A DNA stretch of 64,000 nt from Malachius bipustulatus (taxonomy: Eukaryota; Arthropoda; Insecta; Coleoptera; Melyridae), in assembly GCA_910589415.1 (NCBI GenBank), contig OU342638.1, positions 37,173,579-37,237,578 of the forward strand, given 5' to 3'. The notes under the pieces are model-generated. The model was not told the origin of the DNA, made no database searches, and saw only the letters and a list, made by a program, of their open reading frames with translations. Numbering within the stretch: position 1 is the stretch's first letter; each line of letters starts with the position of its first letter. This document shows positions 11,823-23,651 of this stretch, one piece after another. A program made the position numbers and the translations under genes.

Positions 11823-12441
11823 CTGACTGCTAGTGTTACTTGAGCAGTCAGTTATAAAACGTATTGCTATTTCAATGTCTACCATGGAGTTAACTTGGCC
11901 ACTAAATCCATGGCTTCATTTTCTTGAAATTTCACAGTAGACAACCTTTTGGTATTTCTCCAAATTTACTTTGAGACAATTCCAGTTTGTCGATTTTGCA
12001 AAAAAAAAGTTTGAAATAATGTGTAACAGACTTACAAAACCGGTTAAAAAAACCATAACCAGTTGCAGAACAGTAAATTGATTAACAGTCACAGCTCTAA
12101 ATAATATTATGTCAATTAGATAACCTTCAAAACTGACACTACAGTTACAAATTCAGAGCCAGATCTTTTTTTTTTCATTCCTTTTTTGGTCTCGACCACT
12201 TGGATCATTCGGCCATGGAACCTGGCAGGCTAGATCATAAAATTATTAAGAATTTTGAAACAAATGACAGTAGACTTGGCATAACTGACAAGACATACGC
12301 AATGTTAAAAGTTAGAGATAAGTCGAGATAATTCTGTGATTAATTAAAAAAAAATAATTATGAGGCCTCTTTTCCAGGTAAAAATTATATTGATACTTGT
12401 CCCGGCTTACCTGACAATAATCAAAATGAGTATCTTTTAAA

Positions 12442-12488
12442 GTGACATTTGTGACAGGTGACATCTGTCAAATGTGACAGCTGTCAAA
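12442..12488. promoter_or_regulatory. Cluster of TGACA/TGTCA pentamers
   Basis: Within 47 bases the pentamer TGACA or its inverse TGTCA occurs about seven times, including TGACAGGTGACA and TGTGACAGCTGTCA. This is the core recognised by TALE homeodomain proteins (Homothorax/Meis, TGIF/Vismay). Position downstream of Mnt coding sequence leaves its role open; isolated TGACA sites are common throughout the window. Confidence 0.3.
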
Positions 12489-13450
12489 GTCTCTCTCTAG
12501 GCAGCATAAACTACCACAGACAATGAAAAATCTTATCCGGCACTAAAAATTCCTAAACATGAGATTAAAACGTTAATTTTTTACTTTTTTTTCTTTTTGA
12601 TTTGTCTGACACAGTTTATTACATATTTACAACGCTTAATTAATTTCAATTTGAAGTAATTTCCAACCGTTTTAAACCGCCCAATTTTCCCATTCAACGA
12701 CTTAATTAACCTCGAAAAATTCGGGCGACTCGCCGCAAGGCACCGGACGTGAAAATATAAAACTTTCTCGACGGTTTTGGAATGCTTGAGCTGTCCGCAT
12801 AAATGACAGATCCGATGAACGAAAGGAAAAAGTCGACAGTGCCTCCCGGGGAATCGCCTCCGGGCACCAAAACCGACCAATCAAACTCCGACCATCGAAT
12901 ACTGCTTGAAACCTAATTTAAAAAAGAAGTCCGCTAAAACTTCCGTGACCTGTCAATTGTCAAATCCTATTAACCTAACCTCAAAAATTAAAACGCCACG
13001 TTTACTGTAATAAGAGATCTGATCTACTCGACTACTGTCGACCGAATAGAATCGCATACTTAATGAGGTAGATTTTGCGCGCAAGACAATGTACTTTTTT
13101 GGATGTGTATTGTCCAAATGTACCAAAACTCATGTAGGGACCAAAAATGGCGGTAAGTTGATTAATAAAGCTTACAATAAAAAATTAGGAAACATTGAAA
13201 ATCAACATTTCACCAATGACAAGTAGTAAAGAGAACTCTCATTATAACAAACGTGTCAAAAATGTCATATTATAAGATCCCTAACCTCACCTAAGAATCA
13301 CCGGCAACTGACCAAACATAACCTTTTTCCGCATCAACATTACAACAAACCATCCACCCAACATTCACGCGTATAAGCGTCATCCACCGGACAAGGCCCC
13401 CGTTCAGTAGTCACCCCCACCCCAACCCCCCGCAATCCACTCTGCCCTTA

Positions 13451-15552
13451 TTAGCTGGGCCTGGCCGACGCCGTACTGACCACCACGACGGGCTTCACCA
13501 CGTACTGAGCGTTCACGATCGGCACCGCCACTTTACCGTTCAGCTGCTGCGGCGCCGTCGTGATGAAATGCGTCGACACCAGAGGCGCTATGTCCGTCAG
13601 GCCCTTGGGGACGATCAGCTTCTGCAGGACGAGGCTCTGGCCGACCGGGTATCCGACCGGGACGACCGAGACCGCCGTCGGCAAGGCCTGCTGCGTCGAC
13701 ACCTGTTGAATCGATCGAATGAGAATGGCGAGTTCAACAAAATTGACCGATCGAAAGACGAACCTCTTTGAGGTGTTTGGGGGACGCGCATTTCTCCTCG
13801 TCGTCGTCGACCATCTCCTCGCAGAACTCGTTCTTGATTTCGATCTCGTCCTTGATGATGGACGACTGTTCGGAGACGATTATGGTGTCGGGCGGCACGG
13901 GGGTGTCCCGCGGCGTCTCCGGGATGAGCCGGAGCAGGTCCATGTGTTCGCACGCGCAGGAGATGTTGTGGTCCTTCTTCAGGGTCATGAGACGCTGTTG
14001 GAGGGAGATCTTGTCTCGGGCGAGCCTTTCCATCTCATGTTCCAGGTCCCGTTCGCGACGCTTCAGCACCTGGATGAACCTGAAAGGTTGAAAGGCGGTT
14101 AGATATGTTTTTTGTTGTCGAAGCGATTCGACTCACTTGAGAGCTGAATGTAGAATGCTGAGGTTGGAGGTTTTCTTCTCGTCGGGTGCCTGAGGTAGCT
14201 GCTTTTTGAGGGCATCGAAGCATTCCTTCAAGTGCGCCCTTCGATCTTTCTCCAATTTATTGTGAACCTTCAAAGATGGAAAGTTTGTTTTAAAAACAAT
14301 GCAAAAATTTATAAATTGACAATAATTTATAAATTTTAGTAAAAAGACACATTTCAAACGTTTTTTACAATTTTTTTCCAGTCAAAAATCAAATCAGAAA
14401 AAGCACCGGACAAGTGCAAAAAGAACATCTTACCCAGACCCAGAAAGTTCTTCTTTTTCTTTGTGCATTTAAACTTCAAATATCTGACAATTTCAATCTG
14501 TCAATCTTATATTTCAATAAAATAATGTCAATTTGCTTCGAATTATTACAAAAACAATAAATTATTGAAAATTAAATGAATTTAGTTTAAAAATGTGTGT
14601 AGATAATTCAAAATAATAAAAATCTACCTACTCAGAAAAATGTTTCATTTTTCTCCCCTTTTCCGACAATTTTCCGAAAACCTGCAATTTTACTGCGACT
14701 AAGGTACCGAACAAAAGCACAAACAACTCTCTCTCTCTCTCTCTCTGAAATTTATATTTACACTAGCAAACATTCAACTCGATCAAATTTCTAGGAGTAA
14801 GTCACCCCCCCCCCCTCCCCTCTGTAACCTAAAATATTTAATTATTTAAATCATCTGAAGTGATAAAATGTTTACTAACCTCCCTAGTTCCGGCCCGAAA
14901 AACCATCGGCGGCTGTTTCCTCTTTCCTCCCGTGCTCCCATTACTACTATCCGGATTGCCCCCCTCATCGATAATCAGGGGGACATTGACGATGTCGAAG
15001 CTGTTGCTGATGAAATGTCCGATAGCTCCGCCCCCGTTGGGGACAGTACTGCTGACCTGAGGCTGCTGTTCCGGCGGGGATTTACAGGGAAAGAACTCGA
15101 CCACGCCTCCGGAAGGCGGGGCCAATCTGGGTGCGATGGTCTTGTAAGTGGACGAGGAGGTTATGGTCGGCGATGAGGCGGGATGCTGGGCGGGAGAATC
15201 CAAGGGAGAAGGAGAGGTGGTGGTCAGCTGGTAAACCTGTGAAATTAATCGTTTAGGTACCTACCTAAAATTACTTGAAAGGTAAAATTAATTTTACCTG
15301 TTTGGCGCCCTTTCCCTGAGCTATGTGTAATACAGGAGGACTGTCGCCTCTTCTCTCGTAATGATACTGGATAGAACCGGAATTGCCGACGCCATTATGG
15401 GTGACCACTCCTCCTTCGATGTGGGAGGGACCGTTAGAGAGAACGGGGGCGTGGTCTGGAGGTCGTTGCCTGTGCTCAGCTTCCTCTCTAAGTTTCTGTT
15501 GTTCTTGAAGCTCCACAAAGAGAGCCGCCTCTAGGAGGGTATCTAAGCTCAT
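13451..15552 (-). CDS. Mnt: Mnt, Max-binding bHLH-zip repressor
   Basis: Exons 15552-15298, 15236-14880, 14267-14137, 14079-13764 and 13702-13451 join in phase to 436 residues. The first residues, MSLDTLLEAALFVEL, are an Sin3-interaction (SID) helix of the Mxd/Mnt type. The bHLH begins at VHNKLEKDRRAHLKECF, whose H, E and R residues contact CACGTG E-boxes, and runs through LKKQLP, KTSNLSILHSALKFIQVLK into the leucine zipper ERDLEHEMERLARDKISLQQ. The tail is Ala/Val/Pro rich. Mnt pairs with Max and recruits Sin3/HDAC to oppose Myc. HLH and zipper sequence match Mnt better than Mxd proteins, and insects have Mnt as the sole member. The start encodes the SID itself, so it is firm. No Myc or Max gene is nearby. 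Confidence 0.94.
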
Positions 15553-18500
15553 CGCTGGGCGGGGCTAGATTGGAGGCGTGGTTAACCGCCTTTATAAAAA
15601 CAATAAAACCTGTAAACAAATAAAAATTTTGTAAACTCAGAATGCCCGCGTATTTATAATAATTTCCTTCATCATTGTGGCTTATATTCTGATAATTGAT
15701 TTGATTGGTTGAAAGAAAGTATAAGTAAAGATAAGCTCCACCTCTAACTCCGCCCCCTTGAAACTCTAACCTGGTTAAATATAAGAATTTGTTATTTATT
15801 TATTTATCGTTATCATAATCATCGTAGCGATTTCTATGTGAATAGGTAGGTACCATTAATACCTGCGAGACTTTTGATCGAATTTTTTTTCTCCATTACG
15901 AAAATCGAACGTCCCTACTTTCGAGAGTAACGGTCACGACCGCGCAACAGTGTATCTGGGAGCAGCAATGTGACCCCTGAGTGGTCCGTCGGTTGGTCGA
16001 TAGAACCGTCAGCTCGCATGTGCGTTCATACACAGAACACACAGATGTGGAACAGGTTTCACGACGTGTACAAACCAAACTGGTCCTGTCATGAGTTTGT
16101 TTACGTGATACAGTTAGGCCTACGTGCCGGCAACGCCGCCTGTCCCCCTCCAACGGGGTCGTGACAAGGACCCGCTCGATGCGTGGGCGACGTTGCCGGT
16201 TCGGCGTTCCAGTTTCCCCAGTTCTGGACACTTTACGAATTTTTATTAAACAAAAAAACCGATTGATCAGATTAATCGTGCGTGTTAATTGAGATTGATT
16301 TAATTGAAATTATGCAGATGCCTTTGGATTTAGCTTATTTAGGGAGTAGAGTTGTGGTGTAGTTCTGTTACAGTTGGCAACATGGTCTGGACACGTAATT
16401 CAACCTTGTTGCTGCAGATCGCGGTTGTAGTGTGGTTGTACTGTTGCAGCGTTGTCATGTTATTAATGACATACTTGAAATGGAATAATTTAATAACTGA
16501 AACTGTGCGAAAAATGTCTCGAATAGTTTGATTAGGATCATTGATTCGATTTATTTTATTTTTATTGTAAAGTAGGAATAAAAACGGTCAAAAAATAAAA
16601 TTATTAATTAGTTAAAGGTTTAAGGAAGTTGAAAATGTATTATTTTAAATAATTAGGTGTAATGTAAAGTGGAGCTAGTGCTAGAGAGGCATACTTCATA
16701 CTTTCCCTTGCAAAAGTAGGTTTTTGTCTATTCAATAGTCATACAATTAGAAACCTAAATTCTGATTTTACTACGTTTTCTGACGTCACAGGTGACAGGA
16801 AAGGCAAATATTTTGTTTTTGGTAATATTTAGCAGCAGCTAGCCTTGAAAATGAAAAATGAAACCGCGAGGTCATTAAAAAAAATATATCAACAAATTTT
16901 TCTCACTAAATTAAAAGAGAAAAATTGAAAGAAACAATTCACAGATATGAGAAAAAAATGAATTCATTAATCGATAAAAAAAAAGGTAGTAATGGTCTAT
17001 GGGTTTCCAGGTAACTCTAACTCGAACTCTGTCGAGAACCAGGAATTTCTAAATATGGAGCTTTTCATTGATTATTTTCATATTGAGTAATAGACACGTC
17101 AGGCGTGTGAAAAAAACGGACAGAGTCCGCCAAAACGTTCCCGAAATCAACCCCCGCGCTCCAATAAATATTCAACACAGCGAGACGCCTCCGAAACCTC
17201 AAAACATCAGGAAAAACTTCGAAAATCCAACTTTTACTTGCAAAGGAGTGGCAATCATAAACATGACAACGCAGCACAACCACATTGAACGTTGACAGTT
17301 ATTACAACGTGTCACTAGACCGAAAAACTCAACTTTTACGCAACCGAACTCACCCAAACTCCAAACTCGCACCTTCTACCCCACTAGCACCGACGGGACA
17401 CCCCCTGAACCGCACGATCGCCCTTCTGGCCCCCCTAAAACCGCCAAATATGAACCATTTGCTCGAAATAAACAACCGACCGCAAGCGGCAAGGGGTCAT
17501 CTGATCGACCAATCAAAGCGACGCACATGCCAACGTCACGAGGCACCCGGGACAATGCCCTGTTTCAACCAGAACCACCCAAACCCGCTGTTGCGGCCCC
17601 GGGACGCCCACCGCGACCCCCCAGACGCACCAGAACTCACCTCGTACGTCCGACGTCTATCGGGCGACTTTCACCCGCACCAGGTGAGCGGAAATTGACC
17701 GCTAGGTCGTGTGTCACGTGGAGGATCGGGCTGTATCGACCAACGGGAACGGCACGGCCACCGCCGTGTCCCCCAAACGTCCTAGCAGGTCCCTTAGGTT
17801 GGTACACACGGCGGCGACGGCCCTAGAAGGCTGCCTGGGAAAAGACCGCTGTCGTAAAGAGTTTAACGAAAGGACGTTGCGGCAGAATCACCAGCCACCG
17901 AGGAACTGGGGGCTTTGTGTGTGGAACGACGCGGTGTTGTCGGATAACTCGGATCTATCACCAGAACCACTACTCCTTCGTAACTGGAGATTTCACTTTT
18001 GCAATGCCCTAATAACTCCAATCCCCACCTAAACATCCGAAGATCATCTCTATCTTCTAATCCGAGCAGCATTCATACTCAAACTTTGAAATTGCGTACA
18101 TAATACTAGTACCAGTGCTAGTTCTGGTACTTTTATTAGTATCAATCACCTTATGCCCCAGCGGTAATTTTTCTCGCAGGATTGAGAGTGCGAGTCATTT
18201 TTCGTCGATCCGGCAACACTGATGAGGCGGCTAGGTGTGCTGAAATGGGCGGGGAGAGAGGGGAGGAGATACGCGTGCCTTCGCTGGCTTGTGTGGTGCG
18301 CCATTGGCGTGCGCAATGGCAACGTGAGGTGTTTTAACGCGACGTTGCCAGATTCACGTAAACAACGCGTGAATGAGGGAAATGACTTTTCTTTGTCCTC
18401 CGAGCGTTGGTTGTTTGACCTGTCGTTAATTTACATACATAGACAAAGTGGCATGGATGTTTTATTATAAACTACTACTCGTGAATTTTTTATTGCAATA

Positions 18501-19320
18501 ATAACATCTTTTATTATTGTAAAAATTAAACGTTAATATAACTTAGGGGTAATTAAATATGAATCTGATCGGATTATTGTCAAGTTGCTTATTTTAAGTA
18601 GCCAATAACGATAAGACAACTCGTTATTTTGTATATTAAATGTCACATCGTCGCGGTCTTTAATAACGATTACCCGGTTGCAAAATAATTGAATAACAGA
18701 GCGAATGATTGGCGACTGTTTAACCGTTTTCCATCCTCCTCACCTCACCTCTCGCTCTAACCCTAAGCAACGCATGCTAGATCACGTACTGCCGGATTTA
18801 TTTATATTTATTTTATCATGAGTCATCATCATATTGTTATTGTTTTTTATTATGTAAATTTCGTCACACTTTAAAAAACAACACTCATTTCACGATTTTA
18901 CACTAATAAATTACACAATTCAATCTAAATAATTTTTTTATTAATTACACCACAATAATAATTCGAAATACATGAAAAGCACTATAAATACGAAAGTAAA
19001 AAGGGGCTTTCTTCCCCCTACAATTCAACTTTATTGGCCCTAAAAGGTAGCTTTTCCTTTACCAAAATTATGTATCATTGACAATATCAGCTGTTGGAGA
19101 TATTATTCAAGGTCAAGTGTCAAACTCCCATCAGTTAAAACATAAAATTTCATGGATTAACCATTCAAATTGACCAAATTTTGGCAATTCAAATACCATT
19201 TTCAGTAATTACCCCACTAGCAACTATAACAGTGGTACTGATACATGGTAGCGTCTCTAACCTGCCACAACAATCCAATAAAAGCTGAATAAATACTGAC
19301 CAACAACCGGACCCCCCTCT
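15553..19320. other. Intergenic 5' region of Mnt, with a GC-rich patch
   Basis: No supported gene. Mnt's promoter should lie at the left side and the 3' end of Brd7/9 at the right. A CRE palindrome is at 16781-16788. From about 17140 to 18030 the base composition becomes GC-rich, with overlapping open frames on both strands but no recognisable protein, and a perfect CACGTG E-box at 17715-17720. The patch may be an upstream non-coding Mnt exon or promoter. The rest is AT-rich. Confidence 0.5.
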
Positions 19321-21692
19321 CTACAAAATCAGAATTTCCTCGATCGTCTGATCGTCCCTCAGATCCGCAGTCTCGCTCTCCAACAACTGCCTCAGCTCCA
19401 TCTCCAGATCCGGAACGACTTCGCTTGCCCCCGGACCGGAACCGGGACCACCGCTCGTAGCTTGCGGGGGCTCCTGCGGAGGCAGAGTCATTCCCATCGC
19501 TTTGCGAACGCCTGCGACGGGCGCAACTTGACCCGGAGTGACCTGCAACAACGAGCTCGTTTACGGGACTTTACACACATCAGACATCGAGCGGTCACCT
19601 TTTTCGCGATCTCGGCGAGGGTGTCCTGGATGCTCTCGGCGAGCTGGATTTCCTCCTCCGATGGCTGCGGGACCTGATGCAGGCTGGGCGGGAGCGGCTG
19701 CGACAGCCTCTTGTACTGGGTGTTCTGTAGCTTGTCGAGCAGCTTCGAGACCTCCGTGAGGCGCTGCTGCATCTCGAATCGCTCCTCCGAGAGCCTGATC
19801 TCGTCCGACATGGAATCCAAGAAGGCGGTATCGATGCCGACATCTGAAAAAACGATTAAATTAATAACGGTCGACAGTAAAAGATTGAAAGACGTACCTT
19901 GAAGACTTCTGAGCTCTTCGATGTCGATCTTGACAGAATCGATCGGTTTCACTTCCAGGACCGTCTTCACGGCTTCCTCTTCCTCTCGGAGCTTCTTATT
20001 CTCATCCAGAGTTTTCTTGGTCTTGCTGTGATCGCCCCCGGTCAGCAGGTCTAGGAGACTATCGACGAGCTGCGTCGCGTAATCGCTCTCCTTCACGAAA
20101 TCCTGAACGCTTTCGGCGTACTGCACGGCCCCGTCTGATCCGTACGTCTGATAAACCAGCTCGCTCTCCTCCTTGCTTAAATTACTGAAAGCGCTGTCGT
20201 AGCTTGGGGCGTAGCTCCCGAAAGCCCCGTAATAGACGGGCCTGACCGGCTTCGCAATGTTCCTTCGATCCTCCCTGAATCCCTGAAGCTGTGCCGTCCC
20301 GTCCTGCAGGCGCCCGACGAGTTGACCGAGCAGCACGGGACGCTTCCGGGTCCCCGGCAGGCAACCATCGCCCGGCACCACGACCGTCATAGAAGTGGAA
20401 CCGTCACGACGGGTACGCAGGAAACCCATATCGATTCGTTTACGAACTACAAAGATAATAAACAATTGTCGCACGGAAGTTATAATCGGATCGGGGTCAT
20501 TAAGCTTACTGATTCTCGCTCGGGCTTCCCTGGCGGCTGCCTGAGATCTGGCGAGCACCTCCTCGGGGGTCATATCGTCAGGGACGGCTTCAAATTTCGA
20601 AGGCGGCATGCGTTTCTTCGGGGGTCCTTCGTGACCCTCGTCGTCTTCGTACTGACCGCTGCGGTGCTGTCTCTGCTCGGGGGTTATCTCGAAGCCCATG
20701 TCCTCATTTGTGAGCTCGGGGATCAGGGTTATTACCCAGCCTGGTTGTTACATTTAATATAAAACGCTTGATGTAAAGTAAGAATAGTTGCAAGGGGACC
20801 TTACCTAATTTCTCTGGTTGTAGGATTCTCAAACCGGTATGGAGAAGTTTCTTGGCAGCCTTGTAATAGATCGTGTCTTGATGGTTGTATTTCATTGCGT
20901 TGTTGCAGATCAATTTGAAATCTTCGACGAAGTCCTGCGTGAAATAATCATCAGCAAAACTGCATTATTAATAATAATTGAAATAACCGTACCGGTAGGG
21001 TGGCGTATTGCCCCTCCTCTATCTTTTGTTTGACGGTAAAAAAATCCATTGGTTGCGTTATAATACTCGAATATCCTGGGGCGATATTATCGGTGACAGG
21101 CCAAGCGAAGAAATTCTGAGGATCCTTCTTCTCTAGCAGCCCCAATAACTGATCCAGCATCTTCTGAAGGGGGCTCCGTTCTTGTATCTTCCTCAAGACA
21201 CACGTACGGGGTTCCCGGTGCTGACTTGGAGATCCCAGCACGGGAGTCGACTGACTATCCTCTATCAAACGACCGAAAAATGTATTGAACGAGAGACTCA
21301 ATAAGTTAGTTATTATTATACGTACGTGTGTTTTCTTCTTCAGTATCCTCGCGTTTTCTTTTCTTGTCCTTGTGATGGTGATGGTGGTGGTGTTTGTGCT
21401 TCCTCTCGCGGTCCTTGTTCTTGTCCTTCTTCTTCTTTTTCTTCTTGCTCTTCTTGTGGTGACTGCGGAGGGCCCCGAAGTAGGGATCGGTGGGGTCGGT
21501 CACGGGGGCGTCCTGGCTCTCGATGCTGTAGCTGCCCGAGTAGCTGTAGTCGGTGACGTGCTCGGGGGTAGTCTGGCTGCCCACTTTCAGTATCAGTTTC
21601 AATCCGGGTTTGTCCGGATCGATTTTCTCCTTCTTCTCGGATTTGTGGCGTTTGTGCTTTTTGGCTGAAGGCGGCGACTGCGGTAGAGACAT
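19321..21692 (-). CDS. Brd7-9: Bromodomain protein Brd7/9 (PBAP/GBAF remodeller subunit)
   Basis: Exons 21692-21326, 21261-20993, 20934-20805, 20740-20510, 20446-19898, 19843-19599 and 19542-19321 give 670 residues in phase. A basic N-terminus with long Lys and His runs (KKSKKKKKKKDK, KHHHHHHHK) leads to one bromodomain at about residues 150-250: FFAWPVTDNIAPGY (ZA loop), MDFFTVKQKI, and CNNAMKYN holding the acetyl-lysine-binding Asn. The central part (ELTNEDMGFEIT onwards, PVYYGAFGSYAPSYDS) matches the DUF3512 region unique to BRD7/BRD9, and the C-terminus DDQTIEEILIL is typical of the pair. The protein binds acetylated lysine and belongs to SWI/SNF chromatin remodellers. Vertebrates have two copies; insects one, so I do not choose between BRD7 and BRD9. 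A CRE lies 250 bases upstream of the ATG. Confidence 0.93.
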
Positions 21693-22529
21693 TGCGGCAA
21701 GTGTGGCCGGTCGAATGAGATTTTTCTTCGATTAGTTGCTTGATTATTGTCGATTTACTCCAATTTAATAAATAGCAATCACAATAATTTACCAAGAAGC
21801 ACCAACTAAAAACTAAAGAGCTAAACTACTTTCTAGGTTAGGTTAGATTACAGAAGCGAAGTCATAAGAAAAAGAAGACATTATTAATAATCAAGTTACT
21901 CTAAAAAGAGCTTATGCTCTCAATGAATGATACTGTCGGTGTGACGTCATTAAGCAGGGCTGAGTGGGATTGGTTCCAAGTTAACAAACAGTTGACATTG
22001 CAATTCTTGTTGTCAGTTGAAGTTCACGTTGTGACCTGAAGTTTGAGTTATTGTGGACAAGTTTACAGTGAAATTGGTAACATGGTAACCCTGCAAGTAT
22101 CAAGTTATTGTTTATTTTTATTTGGTACCAGTGCCGTTAGCTCCGCCCACGGACAGCGGCTATGGTTTACCTTTTAAAATCAGCTACTAAATTATGTATA
22201 AAATGAATAATTTTACATTTTATTAATATTCAACTTACAAAATATTGCTATTAATAACATTTAAGACACATTTGTCATATAACAACTCTTGTTGTATGAG
22301 GATTGACCAATAAAAAAACAAAAAAATTGTATTATTTATTAATTATTTTTGAAATCAACATGTACTCCCTAAATGTGCAATAAAATCAACCAAAATTTGA
22401 AGAAATTTGATGCAGTAGAGGATCAATAATTATCCTAAGTAATGTGGACCGGACCCATTTCGGATAAGATAATGTAGGTACCTATAAGTCATGGCCTCCC
22501 CTCAGTTATTTTGTTGCTCACTCTTTATT
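21693..22529. promoter_or_regulatory. Brd7-9: Promoter side of Brd7/9 with CRE palindrome
   Basis: The stretch separates the Brd7/9 start from the 3' end of zinc-finger copy 1. It contains a perfect TGACGTCA at 21942-21949 and AT-rich DNA without a gene. The CRE's distance to the ATG (250 bases) is like that in the zinc-finger promoters. Confidence 0.45.
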
Positions 22530-23651
22530 TTATAAGAACATTTCTGCTTTTTTAGAATGTTTATGTTTATAATGTTGGGTCAAATGACCTTTCCTCCTTG
22601 CTTCATAAGCACATTCCGTACATTTGTACACTGTGGCATGTTTACGTTTATAATGTAGAGTTAAGTGATCTTTCCTCCTTGCTTCATAGGAACATTCTTG
22701 ACATTTGTACACTTCAGCTTCATTTGCATGTTTGCATTTATAATGTTTGGCAAAATTACTTCTATCTTTTGTTTTGTAAGAACAATCCCGACATTTGTAC
22801 AGTTCTGTTTCTTTTGAATGTGTACGTTTATGTTTATTCAAATAATCTTCAACTTGTGTTTCATAAGAACATTCCTGACATTTGTACACTTTTGGATCTT
22901 TAGAATGTTTATAACTATAATGTTGGGTCAAACGATCTTTTCTCCTTGTTTCATAAGAACATTCCGGACATTTATACAGTTGAGCTTCAGCATCTTTCGA
23001 GTGTTTATATTTATAATGTTTAGTCAAACTACTTTTTGTTATTGCTTCGTAAGAACATGCCTGACATTTGTATGCTTTGCCACTCTTTGAATGTTTGTAT
23101 TTAAAATGTTGGACAAGGTCACCCCTAATTCCACTTTCATATGGACATTCGACACATTTATAAACTTCAGTAAATTGAATGTGTTTGCGTTTATAATGCA
23201 CGATATAATAACGTTTCTTGTTGGTTGTATACGAACAATGCGCACAGTTATATTTTGTCTGTTCTTCATTTTCACTTCCCAAAAGAGGATGCATTGTGTC
23301 TTTCTTAACAGAGACACCTGCTTGTGCAAATTCCTCATTAAACATTCCAACATTTCCAACTCTCCTCCGGGCCAGTAATTCCCATCCCGGTTTATGGTCT
23401 TTGATATCAATGTATTCTTCTTTTAATGTCAAATTATCTGCTCGCACTTGATGAACATCGACTGTTGAGTCTTCTTCGGGTTCTTGTTTTATTGAGTAAG
23501 ACGATAAAGTTTTCTCAAAATTGTGTAGATCCACCGATCGATCGCATCCCGAGTCATCTTGTCCAGTTTCACACTTTAACTTCGAGGAGAGTCTGATAAT
23601 CGTTTCCTGATGTTTAAGTGTAGGGTTATTGGCTTCATTCACTTTCATCAT
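22530..23651 (-). CDS. C2H2 zinc-finger protein, tandem copy 1
   Basis: An intronless frame of 373 residues. The first 130 residues are acidic and shared with copies 2 and 3 (KVNEANNPTLKHQETIIR, KLKCETGQDDS); IKQEPEE fits a SUMO attachment site. Eight fingers follow, each CX2CX12HX3-5H with Tyr before the first Cys and a Tyr or Phe two residues after the second Cys (YKCQECSYEA type), joined by short acidic linkers instead of TGEKP. The layout resembles fast-expanding insect zinc-finger families; nucleic-acid binding is inferred from the fingers, with no known target. It looks intact and is the best candidate for a working member of the triplet. The ATG follows an AT-rich leader; a second ATG comes directly after it. 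Confidence 0.85.
   Translation of the reverse strand: MMKVNEANNPTLKHQETIIRLSSKLKCETGQDDSGCDRSVDLHNFEKTLSSYSIKQEPEEDSTVDVHQVRADNLTLKEEYIDIKDHKPGWELLARRRVGNVGMFNEEFAQAGVSVKKDTMHPLLGSENEEQTKYNCAHCSYTTNKKRYYIVHYKRKHIQFTEVYKCVECPYESGIRGDLVQHFKYKHSKSGKAYKCQACSYEAITKSSLTKHYKYKHSKDAEAQLYKCPECSYETRRKDRLTQHYSYKHSKDPKVYKCQECSYETQVEDYLNKHKRTHSKETELYKCRDCSYKTKDRSNFAKHYKCKHANEAEVYKCQECSYEARRKDHLTLHYKRKHATVYKCTECAYEARRKGHLTQHYKHKHSKKAEMFL

Larger units (their letters stand above)
10218..13450. other. Convergent gap between WARS2 and Mnt, probably long Mnt 3' UTR
   Basis: No believable gene. The 3.2 kb holds a (TC)n run at 10780-10801, an AATT run at 10897-10919, MITE A copy 2 near 11628-11822 and a dense TGACA/TGTCA cluster at 12442-12488. 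Part is likely the 3' UTR of Mnt, which reads leftward, but I cannot place its end. Confidence 0.55.

Noticed and set aside
12581..12884. Two overlapping minus-strand frames (99 and 60 codons) downstream of Mnt
   Set aside because: No recognisable domain, no clear start or splice context, low-complexity Lys tail; likely Mnt 3' UTR.
15896..16231. 111-codon minus-strand frame upstream of Mnt
   Set aside because: No motif, and the plus strand is equally open; likely GC-driven chance in the 5' region.
17285..18032. Chain of plus-strand open frames in the GC-rich patch
   Set aside because: Open frames are expected from raised GC; neither motifs nor consistent splice phases link them.
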